Of a DNA stretch of 64,000 bases, positions 18,980 to 28,402 are shown one piece after another. The first letter of the stretch is position 1, and each line of letters begins with the position of its first letter. Source of the DNA: Beijerinckiaceae bacterium. GTDB lineage: Bacteria; Pseudomonadota; Alphaproteobacteria; Rhizobiales; Beijerinckiaceae. Below the pieces are notes generated by a model. The model saw nothing but the letters and a program-made list of their open reading frames with translations, did no database searches and was not told the origin of the DNA. The position numbers were made by a program, and so were the translations under genes. The stretch covers positions 106,001-170,000 of the forward strand of contig JAPZSB010000011.1 of the NCBI GenBank assembly GCA_027531565.1, given 5' to 3'.

Positions 18980-20095
18980 ATGAAGAAAACCTTGTTGGCC
19001 GGCGTCGCGCTTGCCGCCACGCTCGCTTTCGCGGGCGCTGCCAATGCTCAGCTGAAGTTCGGCGTGACCGGCCCGATCACCGGTCCGAATGCCGCCTTCG
19101 GCAAGCAGCTCACCGATGGCGCCGAACAGGCTGCCGCCGATTTCAATGCCGCCGGTGGCATTCTCGGCCAGAAGATCGCCCTCTCGAAGGGTGACGACGT
19201 GTCGGACCCGAAGCAGGGCGTCTCGGTTGCGAACAAGTTCGTCGGTGACGGCGTGAAGTTCGTGGTCGGTCCCTTCAACTCGGGCGTCACGATCCCGGCC
19301 TCGGAAGTCTATGCCGAGAACGGCGTCCTCATGGTCACCCCGTCGGCCACCAACCCGCGCGTCACCGAGCGCAAGCTGTGGAACGTGTTCCGCACCTGCG
19401 GCCGCGACGACCAGCAGGGCGCTGTGGCGGCTGACCACATCGTGAAGAACTTCAAGGACAAGAAGGTCGCTGTCATCCACGACAAGACCACCTATGGCCA
19501 GGGCCTCGCCGACGAAACCAAGAAGGCGATGAATGCGAAGGGCGTGAAGGAAGCGCTCTATGAAGGCGTGAATACCGGCGAGAAGGACTTCTCGGCCCTC
19601 ATCACCAAGATGAAGAACGCCAACATCGATGTCGTCTACTGGGGCGGCCTGCACACGGAAGGCGGCCTCATTGTCCGCCAGATGCGTGACCAGGGCGTCA
19701 AGGCTGTCATGATGTCGGGCGACGGCATCACCTCGGACGAGTTCGCCACGATCGGCGGCCCGGGCGTCGAAGGCACCCTGATGACCTTCCCACCGGATCC
19801 GCGCAGCCGTCCGGAAGCCGCCAAGATCGTTGCGGCGTTCAAGGCCAAGGGCATCAACCCGGAAGCCTACACGCTCTACACCTACGCGGCGATGGAAGTG
19901 ATCAAGCAGGCTGCGGAATCGGCCAAGTCGCTTGATCCGAAGAAGGTTGCCGAGAAGATGCATTCCGGCATGACCTTCAAGACGGTCATCGGCGATCTGT
20001 CCTTCGACAAGAAGGGCGACATCACCCGTCCGGACTACGTCATGTACACCTGGAAAAAGGGTGCCGACGGCAAGATCACCTACGTCCAGAACTGA
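18980..20095 (+). CDS. livK: Periplasmic substrate-binding protein LivK-type
   Basis: 371 residues from the ATG with GGGAGAG upstream. It has a classic Sec signal peptide (MKKTLLAGVALAATLAFAG, cleavage near ANA-Q). The Peripla_BP_6 fold follows: KFGVTGPITGPNAAFGKQL, AVIHDKTTYGQGLADETKK and a C-terminal DITRPDYVMYTWK. It binds amino acids or similar ligands and delivers them to LivHM. The specificity cannot be read; the neighbouring hydroxyproline genes are the only clue. A 250-bp gap after the DUF6867 gene could hold a separate promoter for high binding-protein expression. Confidence 0.94.
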   Translation: MKKTLLAGVALAATLAFAGAANAQLKFGVTGPITGPNAAFGKQLTDGAEQAAADFNAAGGILGQKIALSKGDDVSDPKQGVSVANKFVGDGVKFVVGPFNSGVTIPASEVYAENGVLMVTPSATNPRVTERKLWNVFRTCGRDDQQGAVAADHIVKNFKDKKVAVIHDKTTYGQGLADETKKAMNAKGVKEALYEGVNTGEKDFSALITKMKNANIDVVYWGGLHTEGGLIVRQMRDQGVKAVMMSGDGITSDEFATIGGPGVEGTLMTFPPDPRSRPEAAKIVAAFKAKGINPEAYTLYTYAAMEVIKQAAESAKSLDPKKVAEKMHSGMTFKTVIGDLSFDKKGDITRPDYVMYTWKKGADGKITYVQN

Positions 20096-20118
20096 TCGGG
20101 GCTCACGCCTTGAAACGG

Positions 20119-20145
20119 AAAGCCCGCCATCCGGCGGGCTTTTTG
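20119..20145 (+). terminator. Rho-independent terminator of the liv operon
   Basis: Stem AGCCCGCC / GGCGGGCT with loop atcc, flanked by A-run and T-run (AA...TTTTT), 24 bases after the livK stop. Strong intrinsic terminator in the plus direction. Confidence 0.92.
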
Positions 20146-20179
20146 TTTGCGCGGAAGGGCGCGGTGGATGCCGGGCCCG

Positions 20180-20713
20180 TCAGGCCCGATGGATCCGGCA
20201 GAAGAAGCAGCCGCGCCGCATCGAATGCACATCCACATGGGCGATGCCGGGCTGCGCCAGCCAGAGGCGGGCGAGCGCCTCGAGGTCGTCCTTCTCGGCG
20301 ATTTCCGCCTCGACCATCATCATTGCCTCGTCATAGGCGCGGACCGCCATCGCCCGCTGCATGATGATCGGCGGCATCCGGTCAACCCCCGCATAGGCCG
20401 GTACACCTCGCCGGATGAAAATCGGGCCCTCGGCGCGATAGGGCGAGGCGGGATGATCGAGATGCCGATGGTTCAGCAGCAACATCTCCTCGCCGGGCTC
20501 CGGATAATCGAGGCTGACCCGACAGGGAAACTGGATGCCGGGATCCTGCGGAACGACAACCCTGCGGATGCCGCGCGCCACCAGGTTGGCGGGCTCCATC
20601 CGGAACAGGGGAGCAAAGGGCGCGGGGTCAAGGCCGCGAATGGCAAGCCGGAGTGCAGGGAGCCGGGCCTGAAGCGGCCCGGCAGGCTCGGTCGGGGCGT
20701 GTGGTGCAAGCAT
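20180..20713 (-). CDS. DUF1203 domain protein
   Basis: 177 residues. The start MLAPHA was chosen because AAGGAG lies 8 bases before it; an ATG two codons earlier is only 2 bases from that site. It matches DUF1203: the C-terminal part HVDVHSMRRGCFFCRI is the family signature, with LNHRHLDHPASPYRAEGPIF in the middle. Function is unknown. Two cysteines in GCFFC could bind metal. Convergent with livK. Confidence 0.85.
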   Translation of the reverse strand: MLAPHAPTEPAGPLQARLPALRLAIRGLDPAPFAPLFRMEPANLVARGIRRVVVPQDPGIQFPCRVSLDYPEPGEEMLLLNHRHLDHPASPYRAEGPIFIRRGVPAYAGVDRMPPIIMQRAMAVRAYDEAMMMVEAEIAEKDDLEALARLWLAQPGIAHVDVHSMRRGCFFCRIHRA

Positions 20714-20841
20714 GGACATTCTCCTTGAGGAGGGTCCAGCCTCGCGTGCCCGCCCGTCCTGCGCCACCCGATTTCAGGGCGGTGACGGCAGATCTCCCGG
20801 CAGGCCAGCCGTCTCGTGCACGGGCGATCGTCCGCCGGCCG

Positions 20842-21243
20842 TCAGGGCCGATCCGTCGGCTGGCGGAAGATCTCGTCCACCGGAACCTGCATGCCCGTGG
20901 CGAGCCGGTTGGTGCGATTGGCGAGATTCACCAGTGCGATCAGCTCGATATACTGCCCTTCCGTCATGCCCCGGGCCCGCGCCTGACTCTTGTGCTGGGC
21001 AATGCAATAGGGGCAGGCATTGCTGATCGACAGCGCGAGATAGATCATCTCCTTGACGAACGGGTCGAGCGCCCCCGGCTTGAGAACCGGGCGCATTTCC
21101 TCCCAGACACTGCGCAGCTGCGACGGGTTATGCGCCAGCGCCCGCCAGAAATTGGTGATGTAGGGCGTCTGCCGGACCTTGCGGATCTCCTCGAAGACCG
21201 CCTCCGCCTCGGGCGAAAGTTCGTCATCGCTCAACAGCCGCAT
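20842..21243 (-). CDS. Carboxymuconolactone decarboxylase / AhpD-like protein
   Basis: 133 residues. The AhpD-type redox motif CPYC followed by AQHKSQARARG is present at about residue 78, in an all-helical fold with FVKEMIYLALSISNA before it. Proteins of this family are thiol peroxidase partners or disulfide-active enzymes. It lies 9 bp downstream of ccdA on the same strand, so a role in thiol-disulfide chemistry in one operon is plausible. True gamma-carboxymuconolactone decarboxylase activity is not supported by context. Confidence 0.88.
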   Translation of the reverse strand: MRLLSDDELSPEAEAVFEEIRKVRQTPYITNFWRALAHNPSQLRSVWEEMRPVLKPGALDPFVKEMIYLALSISNACPYCIAQHKSQARARGMTEGQYIELIALVNLANRTNRLATGMQVPVDEIFRQPTDRP

Positions 21244-21252
21244 CGTCTGCCC

Positions 21253-21990
21253 TCACCCCAGTTTGCCAAGCGCCGGAAAGGCCTCCAGAAGATAGAAGCC
21301 GAATTGCGAGAACGAGCCGGTCAGGAAGGCCAGCCCCGTGAGGATGAGCAGCACGCCCATCACCTTCTCGACCTTGCCGATATGGGCGCGGAACTTCTGC
21401 AGGAACCGCAGGAATGGTCCCATCATGAAGGCCGCGAGCAGGAAGGGCACGCCGAGCCCGGCCGAATAGACCGCCAGCAGCCCGGCTCCCCGTGTGACGC
21501 TGGCCTCGCTGCCGGCGACGGCCAGCACGCCGGCCAGCACCGGCCCGATGCAGGGCGTCCAGCCGAAGGCAAAGGCGAGCCCCATCACGAAGGCGCCGAG
21601 AAATCCGGCCGGCTTGTCCACCTCCAGGCGCGCCTCGCGCGCCATGATCCCGAGCCGGAAAACGCCGAGGAAATGCAGGCCCATCAGGATGATGGCAACG
21701 CCCGCCACCTGCGCGAGGATATGGGCATAGGCGCGGAGCAGCGCCCCCACCAGCGAGGCTCCGGCCCCGAGGGCGATGAAGACGGTCGAAAAGCCGAGCA
21801 CGAAGAACAGCGAGGCCAGCAGCGCATGTCGACGCAGGCCGCGATCGATCTCGCCGGCCCGGGACAGCTCCGACACGCTGGTCCCGGCGAGATAGCACAG
21901 ATAGGGCGGCACCAGCGGCAGCACGCAGGGGCTCAGGAAGGAGAGCAATCCCGCGAAGAAGATGACAGGCAGGGTCAGTTCAGGCGTCAT
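21253..21990 (-). CDS. ccdA: CcdA/DsbD-family thiol-disulfide transporter
   Basis: 245 residues, start MTPELTLPVIFFAGLLSFLSPCVLPLVPPY in outline; the six-helix CcdA core is evident. The two membrane cysteines are visible in SPCVLPL and GWTPCIGP. CcdA carries electrons from cytoplasmic thioredoxin to periplasmic thiol oxidoreductases, for example for cytochrome c maturation. A long in-frame extension upstream is Arg-rich and was rejected. First gene of a two-gene unit with the AhpD-like protein. Confidence 0.94.
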   Translation of the reverse strand: MTPELTLPVIFFAGLLSFLSPCVLPLVPPYLCYLAGTSVSELSRAGEIDRGLRRHALLASLFFVLGFSTVFIALGAGASLVGALLRAYAHILAQVAGVAIILMGLHFLGVFRLGIMAREARLEVDKPAGFLGAFVMGLAFAFGWTPCIGPVLAGVLAVAGSEASVTRGAGLLAVYSAGLGVPFLLAAFMMGPFLRFLQKFRAHIGKVEKVMGVLLILTGLAFLTGSFSQFGFYLLEAFPALGKLG

Positions 21991-22097
21991 GGCACTTCCG
22001 TTGGATGGTCCCCCGCTTTCTACAGCATGAAGGGTTGAGAAAATCCCACGGGCCGGACACCTTGTCGTGAACACGCGCGAGATCCCGGAAGGTTCGC

Positions 22098-23117
22098 TTG
22101 CCCCTGCCCCGCTCCCCTGCCGCCCCGGTGCTTCCTGCCGGCCTCGCCATCGGCCATGCCGGCGATCTGGTTGTGGCCAGCGGCGTGACGGCATTGGTCT
22201 TCGCCGAACCGGCGGTCGCGGCGGTGTCCGTGCTCGGAGGCGCGCCGGGCGGGCGCGATACCGGCCTGCTGGCGCCGGAAATGACGGTCGAGCAGATCGA
22301 TGCGCTGCTGCTCTCCGGCGGCTCCGCTTTCGGGCTTGATGCGGCGGGCGGCGCGATGGCGGCTCTGGCGGCCGGCGGGCGCGGCTTCCCGGTCGGGCCG
22401 ATGCGCGTGCCGATCGTGCCGCAGGCGATCCTGTTCGACCTGCTGAACGGCGGCGAAAAGGCCTGGAGCGCGCCGCCACCCTATTGGGAATGGGGCCGGC
22501 GGGCCGTGATCGAGGCGACCGCAACCACGCCGGAAGGCTCGGTCGGTGCCGGGATCGGCGCGACCCTCGCCAATCTGAAAGGCGGCTTCGGCACGGCCAG
22601 CGCCCGGACGCGGACCGGCCTTGCCGTCCAGGCCTTCATCGCCGTGAACGCAATCGGCGTCGCCACGATCGGCGGGACCGGCCAGTTCTGGGCGGCCCCG
22701 TTCGAACAGGCGGGCGAGTTCGGCGGCCTCGGCTGGCCTTCCAGCATGCCGGCGGACGCCCTCGCCCTGCGGATCAAGGGCCATGCGGCGGAACCCGCGA
22801 CCACGATCGGCGCGGTGGTGACCGATGCCCGTCTCACCAAGGCCCAGGCGCATCGGCTTGCCATCATGGCACAGGACGGGCTGGCCCGCGCCATCCGACC
22901 GGCCCATGCGGCGATGGACGGGGATACGCTCTTCGCCGCAGCGACGGGGCGGCAGGCTCTGGCGGATCCTTTGCGCGACCTGACGGAACTCGGCATGCTC
23001 GCCGGGGATTGCGTGGCGCGGGCCATTGCTCGCGCGGTCTACCACGCCCGCGCGCTGCCCTTCCCCGGCGCGCTGCCGGACTGGCAGACGCGGTTCGGCC
23101 GCGGATTCTCTGGATGA
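22098..23117 (+). CDS. P1 family (S58, DmpA-type) self-processing peptidase
   Basis: 339 residues, TTG start with GGAAGG five bases upstream. It belongs to the DmpA/P1 group of N-terminal nucleophile aminopeptidases: GHAGDLVVASGVTALVF near the start, LLSGGSAFGLDAAGGAMAAL, GSVGAGIGATLANLKGG, and the likely self-cleavage site in PATTIGAVVTDARLT (about residue 235), whose Thr would become the nucleophile. Substrates are usually small peptides, amides or beta-peptides. It is divergent from ccdA with about 100 bp between. Confidence 0.88.
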   Translation: MPLPRSPAAPVLPAGLAIGHAGDLVVASGVTALVFAEPAVAAVSVLGGAPGGRDTGLLAPEMTVEQIDALLLSGGSAFGLDAAGGAMAALAAGGRGFPVGPMRVPIVPQAILFDLLNGGEKAWSAPPPYWEWGRRAVIEATATTPEGSVGAGIGATLANLKGGFGTASARTRTGLAVQAFIAVNAIGVATIGGTGQFWAAPFEQAGEFGGLGWPSSMPADALALRIKGHAAEPATTIGAVVTDARLTKAQAHRLAIMAQDGLARAIRPAHAAMDGDTLFAAATGRQALADPLRDLTELGMLAGDCVARAIARAVYHARALPFPGALPDWQTRFGRGFSG

Positions 23118-23229
23118 AGCTGCGGATTCACCCTCTCCGCGCCGGCACGGAACCCTCTGGAAGGAAAGACCTTTCCGGGCAGACCTGAATCAACCCGGCA
23201 GGCGCTTCATCTCCCGCGCAAGGCACAGG

Positions 23230-24474
23230 TCAGTTGAACCGCGCCAGCGAATACGGGGTCGGATCGGTATAGGGCGTCTCGCCGGTAATCATCTCACCGA
23301 GCAGCCGCGCAGCCGAACCGGCCAGGGTCAACCCGTGATGGGCATGGCCGAAATTCAGCCAGAGCCCCTTGTGGCGCGGCGCCTTGCCCATCACGGCAAG
23401 CATGTCCGGCATGCAGGGCCGCGCGCCCTTCCAGGGCTGCGCCTCGACCCGGCCTTCGAGCGGCATCATCTCGCGCGCATAGGGCTCGATCATGTCGATC
23501 TGGCGCGGCGTGGCCGGGCTGTCGCGATGGGCGAATTCCGCGCCCGAGGTCAGCCGGATGCCCCGCGCCATCGGCACGAGCATGTAGCCGACATCCGCAT
23601 CGAGAACCGGCAGGCCAAGCGTGGCATTGCCCTTCGGACGCATATGGACATGGTAGCCGCGCTTGACGCCCATCGGCACCGAATAGCCCATCGGCCGCAG
23701 CAGGTCCGGCGCCCAGGGGCCGAGCGCCACCACGCAATCCCGGGCCGAAACAGGCCCCGCCTCGGTCCGGACCGACCAGCCATCGCGCTCCTCGGCCAGC
23801 GACATCGCGTTGCCCGTGAGAAACCGCCCGCCCAGCGCCTCGAACTTGCGGGCATAGGCGAGAGTCAGCGCTTCGGGATCGTTGAGGCTGTAGGGCGTCG
23901 TCCAGTGGATGCCCCCGATGGCCACATCCGAGAGGGACGGCTCCTTTGCCTGCAAGGCCGCCTTGTCGAGCACGGCATATTCGACGCCGAAGGGCTCGAG
24001 ATCGCGGCGGGTTTCCTCGAGCGATTTCTGCAGGCTCTCCGCCTTGCGGAACACCTTGAGCCATCCGCCGGGGCGCAGCATGGCTTCCGCGCCGGCAGCG
24101 GCGGCAAGGCGGCGATGCTCCGCCAGGCAGGCACCGAAGATCGGCGCATTGGCGGCGGCGGTCTTCAGCTGGCCGGCCCGGTTCGAGGCCATGAAGTAGC
24201 GCGCCATGAACGGCGCGATCTTGAACAGGTCTTTGATGTGGTAATGCGCTTCCGGCTTGAGGTTGAGCGCGTATTGCAGGAGAAGGAGGGGATCGCGCGG
24301 GAAGGCATACGGCATGACGGCTTCGCTCTGGATCAGGCCGGCATTGCCGAACGAGGTCTCCGCCCCCGGGCGACCCCGGTCGACCAGGGCCACCGAGCGG
24401 CCGCGCAGGGCCAGGTCGAGCGCAAGCGAGGTGCCGACAATGCCGCCCCCGAGAACAAGAACATCGAACCGCAT
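23230..24474 (-). CDS. FAD-dependent D-amino-acid dehydrogenase (DadA-like)
   Basis: 414 residues. FAD Rossmann motif VLGGGIVGTSLALDLALRG at residue 7; C-terminal FGHAHHGLTLAGSAARLLGEMI is typical of the DAO/DadA group. The oxidase/dehydrogenase removes an imino hydrogen pair from D-amino acids and feeds electrons to the respiratory chain. Relatives serve as cis-4-hydroxy-D-proline dehydrogenases. The epimerase at 13068 would make that substrate, but the two genes are 9 kb apart, so the pairing is inferred. Its upstream gap contains three phased ATATCCG repeats. Confidence 0.88.
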   Translation of the reverse strand: MRFDVLVLGGGIVGTSLALDLALRGRSVALVDRGRPGAETSFGNAGLIQSEAVMPYAFPRDPLLLLQYALNLKPEAHYHIKDLFKIAPFMARYFMASNRAGQLKTAAANAPIFGACLAEHRRLAAAAGAEAMLRPGGWLKVFRKAESLQKSLEETRRDLEPFGVEYAVLDKAALQAKEPSLSDVAIGGIHWTTPYSLNDPEALTLAYARKFEALGGRFLTGNAMSLAEERDGWSVRTEAGPVSARDCVVALGPWAPDLLRPMGYSVPMGVKRGYHVHMRPKGNATLGLPVLDADVGYMLVPMARGIRLTSGAEFAHRDSPATPRQIDMIEPYAREMMPLEGRVEAQPWKGARPCMPDMLAVMGKAPRHKGLWLNFGHAHHGLTLAGSAARLLGEMITGETPYTDPTPYSLARFN

Positions 24475-24532
24475 GGAAACTCCCCTCTCGTTGCCGTCAA
24501 TCTGCCGAAAGCTCTACGCCAACTCAATCGCG

Positions 24533-24570
24533 ATATCCGGAAAATATCCGTGATTGTTTCGGTATATCCG
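24533..24570. promoter_or_regulatory. Three phased ATATCCG repeats in divergent promoter region
   Basis: Identical heptamers ATATCCG occur at 24533, 24544 and 24564, 11 and 20 bp apart, i.e. about one and two helical turns. They lie between the divergent dadA-like gene (start 24474) and the BASS transporter (start 24600). The last copy extends to CGGTATATCCG, which has CGG/CCG arms. A DNA-binding protein site is likely; the regulator is unknown. Confidence 0.45.
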
Positions 24571-24599
24571 TCCAGATCTAGTGAAATTCGCGGCACTTC

Positions 24600-25568
24600 A
24601 TGCTGAACCCCTTGCGCCTCTTCCTCGCCTTCCTCGGCCGCCACGCCACGATCGCCTATGCCCTGTCGATGTTTGTCGGCCTGGCCCTGCCGGCGCTGGC
24701 CGCCACGCTGAAGCCGATGATCCCGATCTCGATCTTCACTTTCATCGTGCTGTCCTTCGCCCGGGCCAACCTGCCGGGCCTGAAGGCGGTGCTGCAAAGG
24801 CCGGGCCATCTGGCCCTCGGCCTCGCCTTGTCCACGCTGCTGCCGCCTCTGGTCGGCTGGATCGTGCTGCAGGCCCTGCCGGGGCTCGATCCCGCGATCC
24901 GGCTCGGCATCGCGCTGATGGCCGCGGCCCCGCCGCTGATGGCCTCGCCGGTCTATGCCGCCGTGGTCGGGCTGGAGAACAGCTTCGCCTTGTCCATGCT
25001 GGTTCTCGGCATGGTCGTCGCTCCGCTGGTCTCGCCGGCCCTCGCCTCCTTCCTGGTCGGAGCGGAAGTGCCGATCTCGCCGCTCGCCCTCGCCCAGCGC
25101 CTCGCCATCTTCATCGGCGGCGGCATCCTGGTCGGCCTTGCGGTCCGGAAACTCGCCGGGCTGCCACGCATCACCGCGCTGAAGAACGAACTCGATGGCT
25201 TCGGCGTGGTGCTCTATTTCCTCTTCGCCATCGCCGCGATGGACGGGGTGATCGACGCCACGCTGACGCGCCCCTGGCTGGTCGCGGGCATGATCGCCGG
25301 CTCGACGCTGTTCTGCATCCTCGGTTTCGCGGCGGCCTATCTGGTGACCGGGCTGTTCGGCTTCAACGACCGCTTCTCGATCGCCATCTCGATCGGCCTG
25401 CGCAATATGGGCCTGCTGGTCGCGCCGATCATTTCACTGGTGCCGGGCGATACGTTCCTGTATTTCGCGCTGGCCCAGGTGCCGGTCTACATGGCACCGA
25501 TGATGCTGAAATGGGCGAAGGCGCGGCTCGAGCCCCGGCCCGCCGCCCCGCGCCCCGATGCCGCCTGA
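24600..25568 (+). CDS. Bile acid:sodium symporter-like (BASS) membrane transporter
   Basis: 322 residues, about ten hydrophobic helices. Two inverted half-repeats are suggested by [21 protein letters not shown] in the first half and [21 protein letters not shown] in the second; the latter resembles the substrate/Na+ crossover motif of the BASS fold. The substrate cannot be read. Divergent from the dadA-like dehydrogenase with shared upstream sites, which may link them; the next gene (rpe) is 16 bp away. Confidence 0.8.
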   Translation: MLNPLRLFLAFLGRHATIAYALSMFVGLALPALAATLKPMIPISIFTFIVLSFARANLPGLKAVLQRPGHLALGLALSTLLPPLVGWIVLQALPGLDPAIRLGIALMAAAPPLMASPVYAAVVGLENSFALSMLVLGMVVAPLVSPALASFLVGAEVPISPLALAQRLAIFIGGGILVGLAVRKLAGLPRITALKNELDGFGVVLYFLFAIAAMDGVIDATLTRPWLVAGMIAGSTLFCILGFAAAYLVTGLFGFNDRFSIAISIGLRNMGLLVAPIISLVPGDTFLYFALAQVPVYMAPMMLKWAKARLEPRPAAPRPDAA

Positions 25569-25584
25569 TCCGGAGCCCCGTGCC

Positions 25585-26256
25585 ATGCGCCCCCTGCTGA
25601 TCGCTCCCTCCATCCTCTCGGCCGATTTCGCCGATCTCGGCGCCGATGTCGCGGCGATGATGGGCGCCGGCGCCGACTGGGTACATATCGACGTGATGGA
25701 CGGCCATTTCGTGCCGAACATCTCGTTCGGCGCGCCGATCATCAAGGCGATCCGCAAGGCCACGCCGGCCCTGTTCGACACCCATCTGATGATCGCCCCG
25801 GCCGATCCCTACCTGAAGGATTTCGCCGAGGCCGGCTCGGACCTGATCTCCGTGCATGTCGAGGCCGGTCCGCATATCCACCGCTCGTTGCAGGCGATCC
25901 GTGCCCTCGGGAAGAAGTCCGGCGTCGTGATCTGCCCCGGCACACCCGCCAGCGCTGTTGCCCCGGTGATCGACATGGTCGATCTCGTGCTCTGCATGAG
26001 CGTCAATCCCGGCTTCGGCGGGCAGAGCTTCATCCCCTCGGTGCTCGAGACGATCCGTGAGGTACGGGCCATCATCGGCGACCGCCCGGTCGATCTCGAG
26101 GTCGATGGCGGCGTCACGCCCGACAATGCCGGCGCCATCGCCGCCGCCGGTGCGAATGTGCTCGTGGCCGGCTCTGCCGCTTTCCGGGGCGGCCGCCCGG
26201 CCTATGCTGCCAATATCGCGGCGATCCGCGCCGCTGCGGAAGCCGGCCGCCGGTGA
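25585..26256 (+). CDS. rpe: Ribulose-phosphate 3-epimerase
   Basis: 223 residues, TIM barrel. Signatures are [30 protein letters not shown] (metal His/Asp), [21 protein letters not shown] and LEVDGGV. It interconverts ribulose 5-phosphate and xylulose 5-phosphate in the pentose phosphate and Calvin pathways. The start at ATGCGCCCC gives the usual family N-terminus; an upstream ATG in frame adds nine unlikely residues. The stop overlaps the next gene by a GTGA junction. Confidence 0.97.
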   Translation: MRPLLIAPSILSADFADLGADVAAMMGAGADWVHIDVMDGHFVPNISFGAPIIKAIRKATPALFDTHLMIAPADPYLKDFAEAGSDLISVHVEAGPHIHRSLQAIRALGKKSGVVICPGTPASAVAPVIDMVDLVLCMSVNPGFGGQSFIPSVLETIREVRAIIGDRPVDLEVDGGVTPDNAGAIAAAGANVLVAGSAAFRGGRPAYAANIAAIRAAAEAGRR

Positions 26257-26765
26257 CGGAGCCCCCCCTCCCGCCGGCCACCCGCTGGGTGCGGGCGGCT
26301 TTTGTCCTGCCTCTTCTCGCCATGGCGCTGTTCGCCCTGCGCATTGTCGAGCGCGGCGAGATCTGGCTTGACCGCACCTACTGGCTGACGGGCCTCGCCG
26401 GGCTGGGCGGGCTCGGTGGCGGCCTGCTCGTGCTGCTGTTCTCGTGGGTCGACCGGAAGGCCCGCCGGCCGGCCTTGCGCCTGCTGCTGACCGGCCTCGT
26501 CTTCGCCGCCGGCTTCATCACGGCGATGCTCGCCGGCTATCTCGTCTACGGGATCGGGATCAGCGGCCAGTTCGAGGCGTCTCCGGAGCGCTATTTCCGG
26601 GCGATGGCCTTCACCTCGATGCAGACATCCCTGCTCTTCCTCGTCTCGGTGCCGCCCTATCTCCTGCCCTGGCCGCTCCCGCTCCTCGCGGGATGCGCGG
26701 CCTGGCTGCTGACAGGCCCCGCTCCGGCTGCAAAGCCGGTTGAGCCGGCGCCCCCTGCGGTGTAA
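26253..26765 (+). CDS. Predicted membrane protein, unknown family
   Basis: 170 residues with a GTG start overlapping the rpe stop. Four hydrophobic segments can be seen (about residues 14-30, 48-64, 78-98, 115-150), and the end is Pro/Ala-rich. No recognised motif. The coupling to rpe and the following purB suggests it is simply co-transcribed. Confidence 0.65.
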   Translation: MTEPPLPPATRWVRAAFVLPLLAMALFALRIVERGEIWLDRTYWLTGLAGLGGLGGGLLVLLFSWVDRKARRPALRLLLTGLVFAAGFITAMLAGYLVYGIGISGQFEASPERYFRAMAFTSMQTSLLFLVSVPPYLLPWPLPLLAGCAAWLLTGPAPAAKPVEPAPPAV

Positions 26766-26820
26766 CGAGAGGCCGCGTGCCGGCCCTGCCAGCCCCGCCT
26801 TCCAGCCAGAAAGAACGCCG

Positions 26821-28122
26821 ATGATCCCCCGCTACGCCCGCCCCGACATGGTCGCCATCTGGTCGCCGGAAACGCGTTTCCGCATCTGGTTCGAGATCGA
26901 GGCCCATGCCACCGATGCGCTGGCCGAACTCGGCGTCGTGCCGAAGGAAGCCGCCCGCACGGTCTGGGAGAAAGGCGGCCCGGCCACCTTCGATGTCGCG
27001 CGGATCGACGAGATCGAGCGCGAGGTGAAGCATGATGTCATCGCCTTCCTCACCCATCTCTCGGAAATCGTCGGGCCCGAAGCCCGGTTTGTCCATCAGG
27101 GCATGACCTCGTCGGACGTGCTCGATACCACTCTCGCCGTGCAGCTCACCCGCGCCAGCGACATCCTGCTGGCCGATCTCGACGCCCTGCTGGCCGCGCT
27201 GAAGCGCCGGGCGATGGAGCATAAATTCACCCCCACGATCGGCCGTTCGCACGGCATCCATGCCGAACCGGTGACGTTCGGCCTGAAGCTGGCGCAGGCC
27301 TATGCCGAGTTCGAGCGCTGCCGCGCCCGCCTGCTCAATGCCCGGTCGGAAGTGGCGACCTGCGCGATTTCCGGCGCGGTCGGCACCTTCGCCAATATCG
27401 ATCCGCGCGTGGAGGCCCATGTCGCCCAGCAGCTCGGCCTCGCGGTCGAGCCGGTCTCGACGCAGGTCATCCCGCGTGACCGGCACGCCATGTTCTTCGC
27501 GACGCTGGCGGTGATCGCCTCCTCGGTCGAGCGGCTGGCCACCGAGATCCGCCATCTCCAGCGGACCGAGGTCTATGAGGCGGAGGAATATTTCTCGCCG
27601 GGCCAGAAGGGCTCCTCGGCCATGCCGCACAAGCGCAACCCTGTCCTGACCGAGAACCTGACCGGCCTTGCCCGGATGGTGCGCTCCTATTGCCTGCCGG
27701 CCATGGAGAATGTGGCGCTCTGGCACGAGCGCGACATCTCCCACTCCTCGGTCGAACGCTATATCGGCCCGGATGCCACGATCACGCTCGATTTCGCCCT
27801 GCACCGGCTGACGGGCGTCATCGACAAGCTGCTCGTCTATCCCGACAACATGAAGAAGAACCTCGACCGGCTCTCCGGCCTGCACAATTCGCAGCGCGTG
27901 CTGCTGGCCCTGACGCAGGCCGGCGTGAGCCGCGAGGACAGCTACCGCCTTGTCCAGCGCAATGCGATGAAGACCTGGGAGCAGGGCGCGGATTTCCTGA
28001 CTTCGCTGAAAAACGACCCCGAGGTGTCCTCGCGCATCCCGGCCGCCGAGCTCGAGGCGATGTTCGACCTCGGCTACCATTTCAAGCATGTCGAGACGAT
28101 CTTCGACCGGGTGTTCGGGTAA
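26821..28122 (+). CDS. purB: Adenylosuccinate lyase
   Basis: 433 residues; starts [21 protein letters not shown], the usual alphaproteobacterial PurB N-terminus. Signature loop [11 protein letters not shown] near residue 260 and the catalytic segment [16 protein letters not shown] near residue 140. It removes fumarate from SAICAR and adenylosuccinate in purine synthesis. The upstream ATG at 26740 is in frame but lies within the preceding gene's end; the ATG at 26821 was used. Confidence 0.97.
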   Translation: MIPRYARPDMVAIWSPETRFRIWFEIEAHATDALAELGVVPKEAARTVWEKGGPATFDVARIDEIEREVKHDVIAFLTHLSEIVGPEARFVHQGMTSSDVLDTTLAVQLTRASDILLADLDALLAALKRRAMEHKFTPTIGRSHGIHAEPVTFGLKLAQAYAEFERCRARLLNARSEVATCAISGAVGTFANIDPRVEAHVAQQLGLAVEPVSTQVIPRDRHAMFFATLAVIASSVERLATEIRHLQRTEVYEAEEYFSPGQKGSSAMPHKRNPVLTENLTGLARMVRSYCLPAMENVALWHERDISHSSVERYIGPDATITLDFALHRLTGVIDKLLVYPDNMKKNLDRLSGLHNSQRVLLALTQAGVSREDSYRLVQRNAMKTWEQGADFLTSLKNDPEVSSRIPAAELEAMFDLGYHFKHVETIFDRVFG

Positions 28123-28186
28123 TCCCGCCGGCTTGTCTGGTCGATAGGACAGGCCGCATTGCGCAGCGGCCACCCATCGCCCATCC

Positions 28187-28290
28187 CGTCATGGCCGGGC
28201 TTGGCCCGGCCATCCACGACTTCGGCAAATGCAGTATCGAAAGTCGTGGATGCCCGCCCCGGGGGCGGGCATGACGATAGGATCCCCACA
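28187..28290. repeat. Palindromic intergenic repeat of Hyphomicrobiales type
   Basis: Contains CATGGCCGGGCTTGGCCCGG and its continuation CCATCCACGAC, forming a stem around GGCCGGGC/GCCCGGCC, followed by the inverted GTCGTGGATGCCCGCC and a GGGCGGGCATGACG half. This is the well-known dispersed repeat whose spurious translation gives '...AKPGHD...'. It supports placement in or near Hyphomicrobiales. It probably folds as a double hairpin in the 3' region of the purB mRNA. Confidence 0.75.
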
Positions 28291-28332
28291 TCGCTTCGCG
28301 CCTCGCGATGACGGAGAGAGCGCACCATTGGC

Positions 28333-28396
28333 GATAGCCCACTCCCTACTGCCTCCCCCTTCGCCCCTTGCCGCTACCGACTGCCCTCGCTATGCC
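28333..28396 (+). repeat. Degenerate heptad repeat before hydrolase gene
   Basis: Units of seven bases in the plus direction: CACTCCC, TACTGCC, TCCCCCT, TCGCCCC, TTGCCGC, TACCGAC, TGCCCTC. The run ends about 7 bp before the ATG at 28403. Same family as the two runs in the cox operon, but here all units have one polarity. Confidence 0.5.
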
Positions 28397-28402
28397 CACG
28401 CC

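Larger units (their letters stand above)
28123..28402. other. Intergenic region made of repeats
   Basis: The 280 bp between purB and the hydrolase gene contain no gene. Short open frames that read AKPGHD-like peptides are translations of the palindromic repeat. The segment is a mosaic: a GGCC-rich palindrome, a second hairpin, then a heptad-repeat run that reaches the hydrolase start. Confidence 0.7.

Noticed and set aside
28074..28342. Small minus-strand genes between purB and the hydrolase
   Set aside because: They are translations of the palindromic intergenic repeat (AKPGHD-type peptide).
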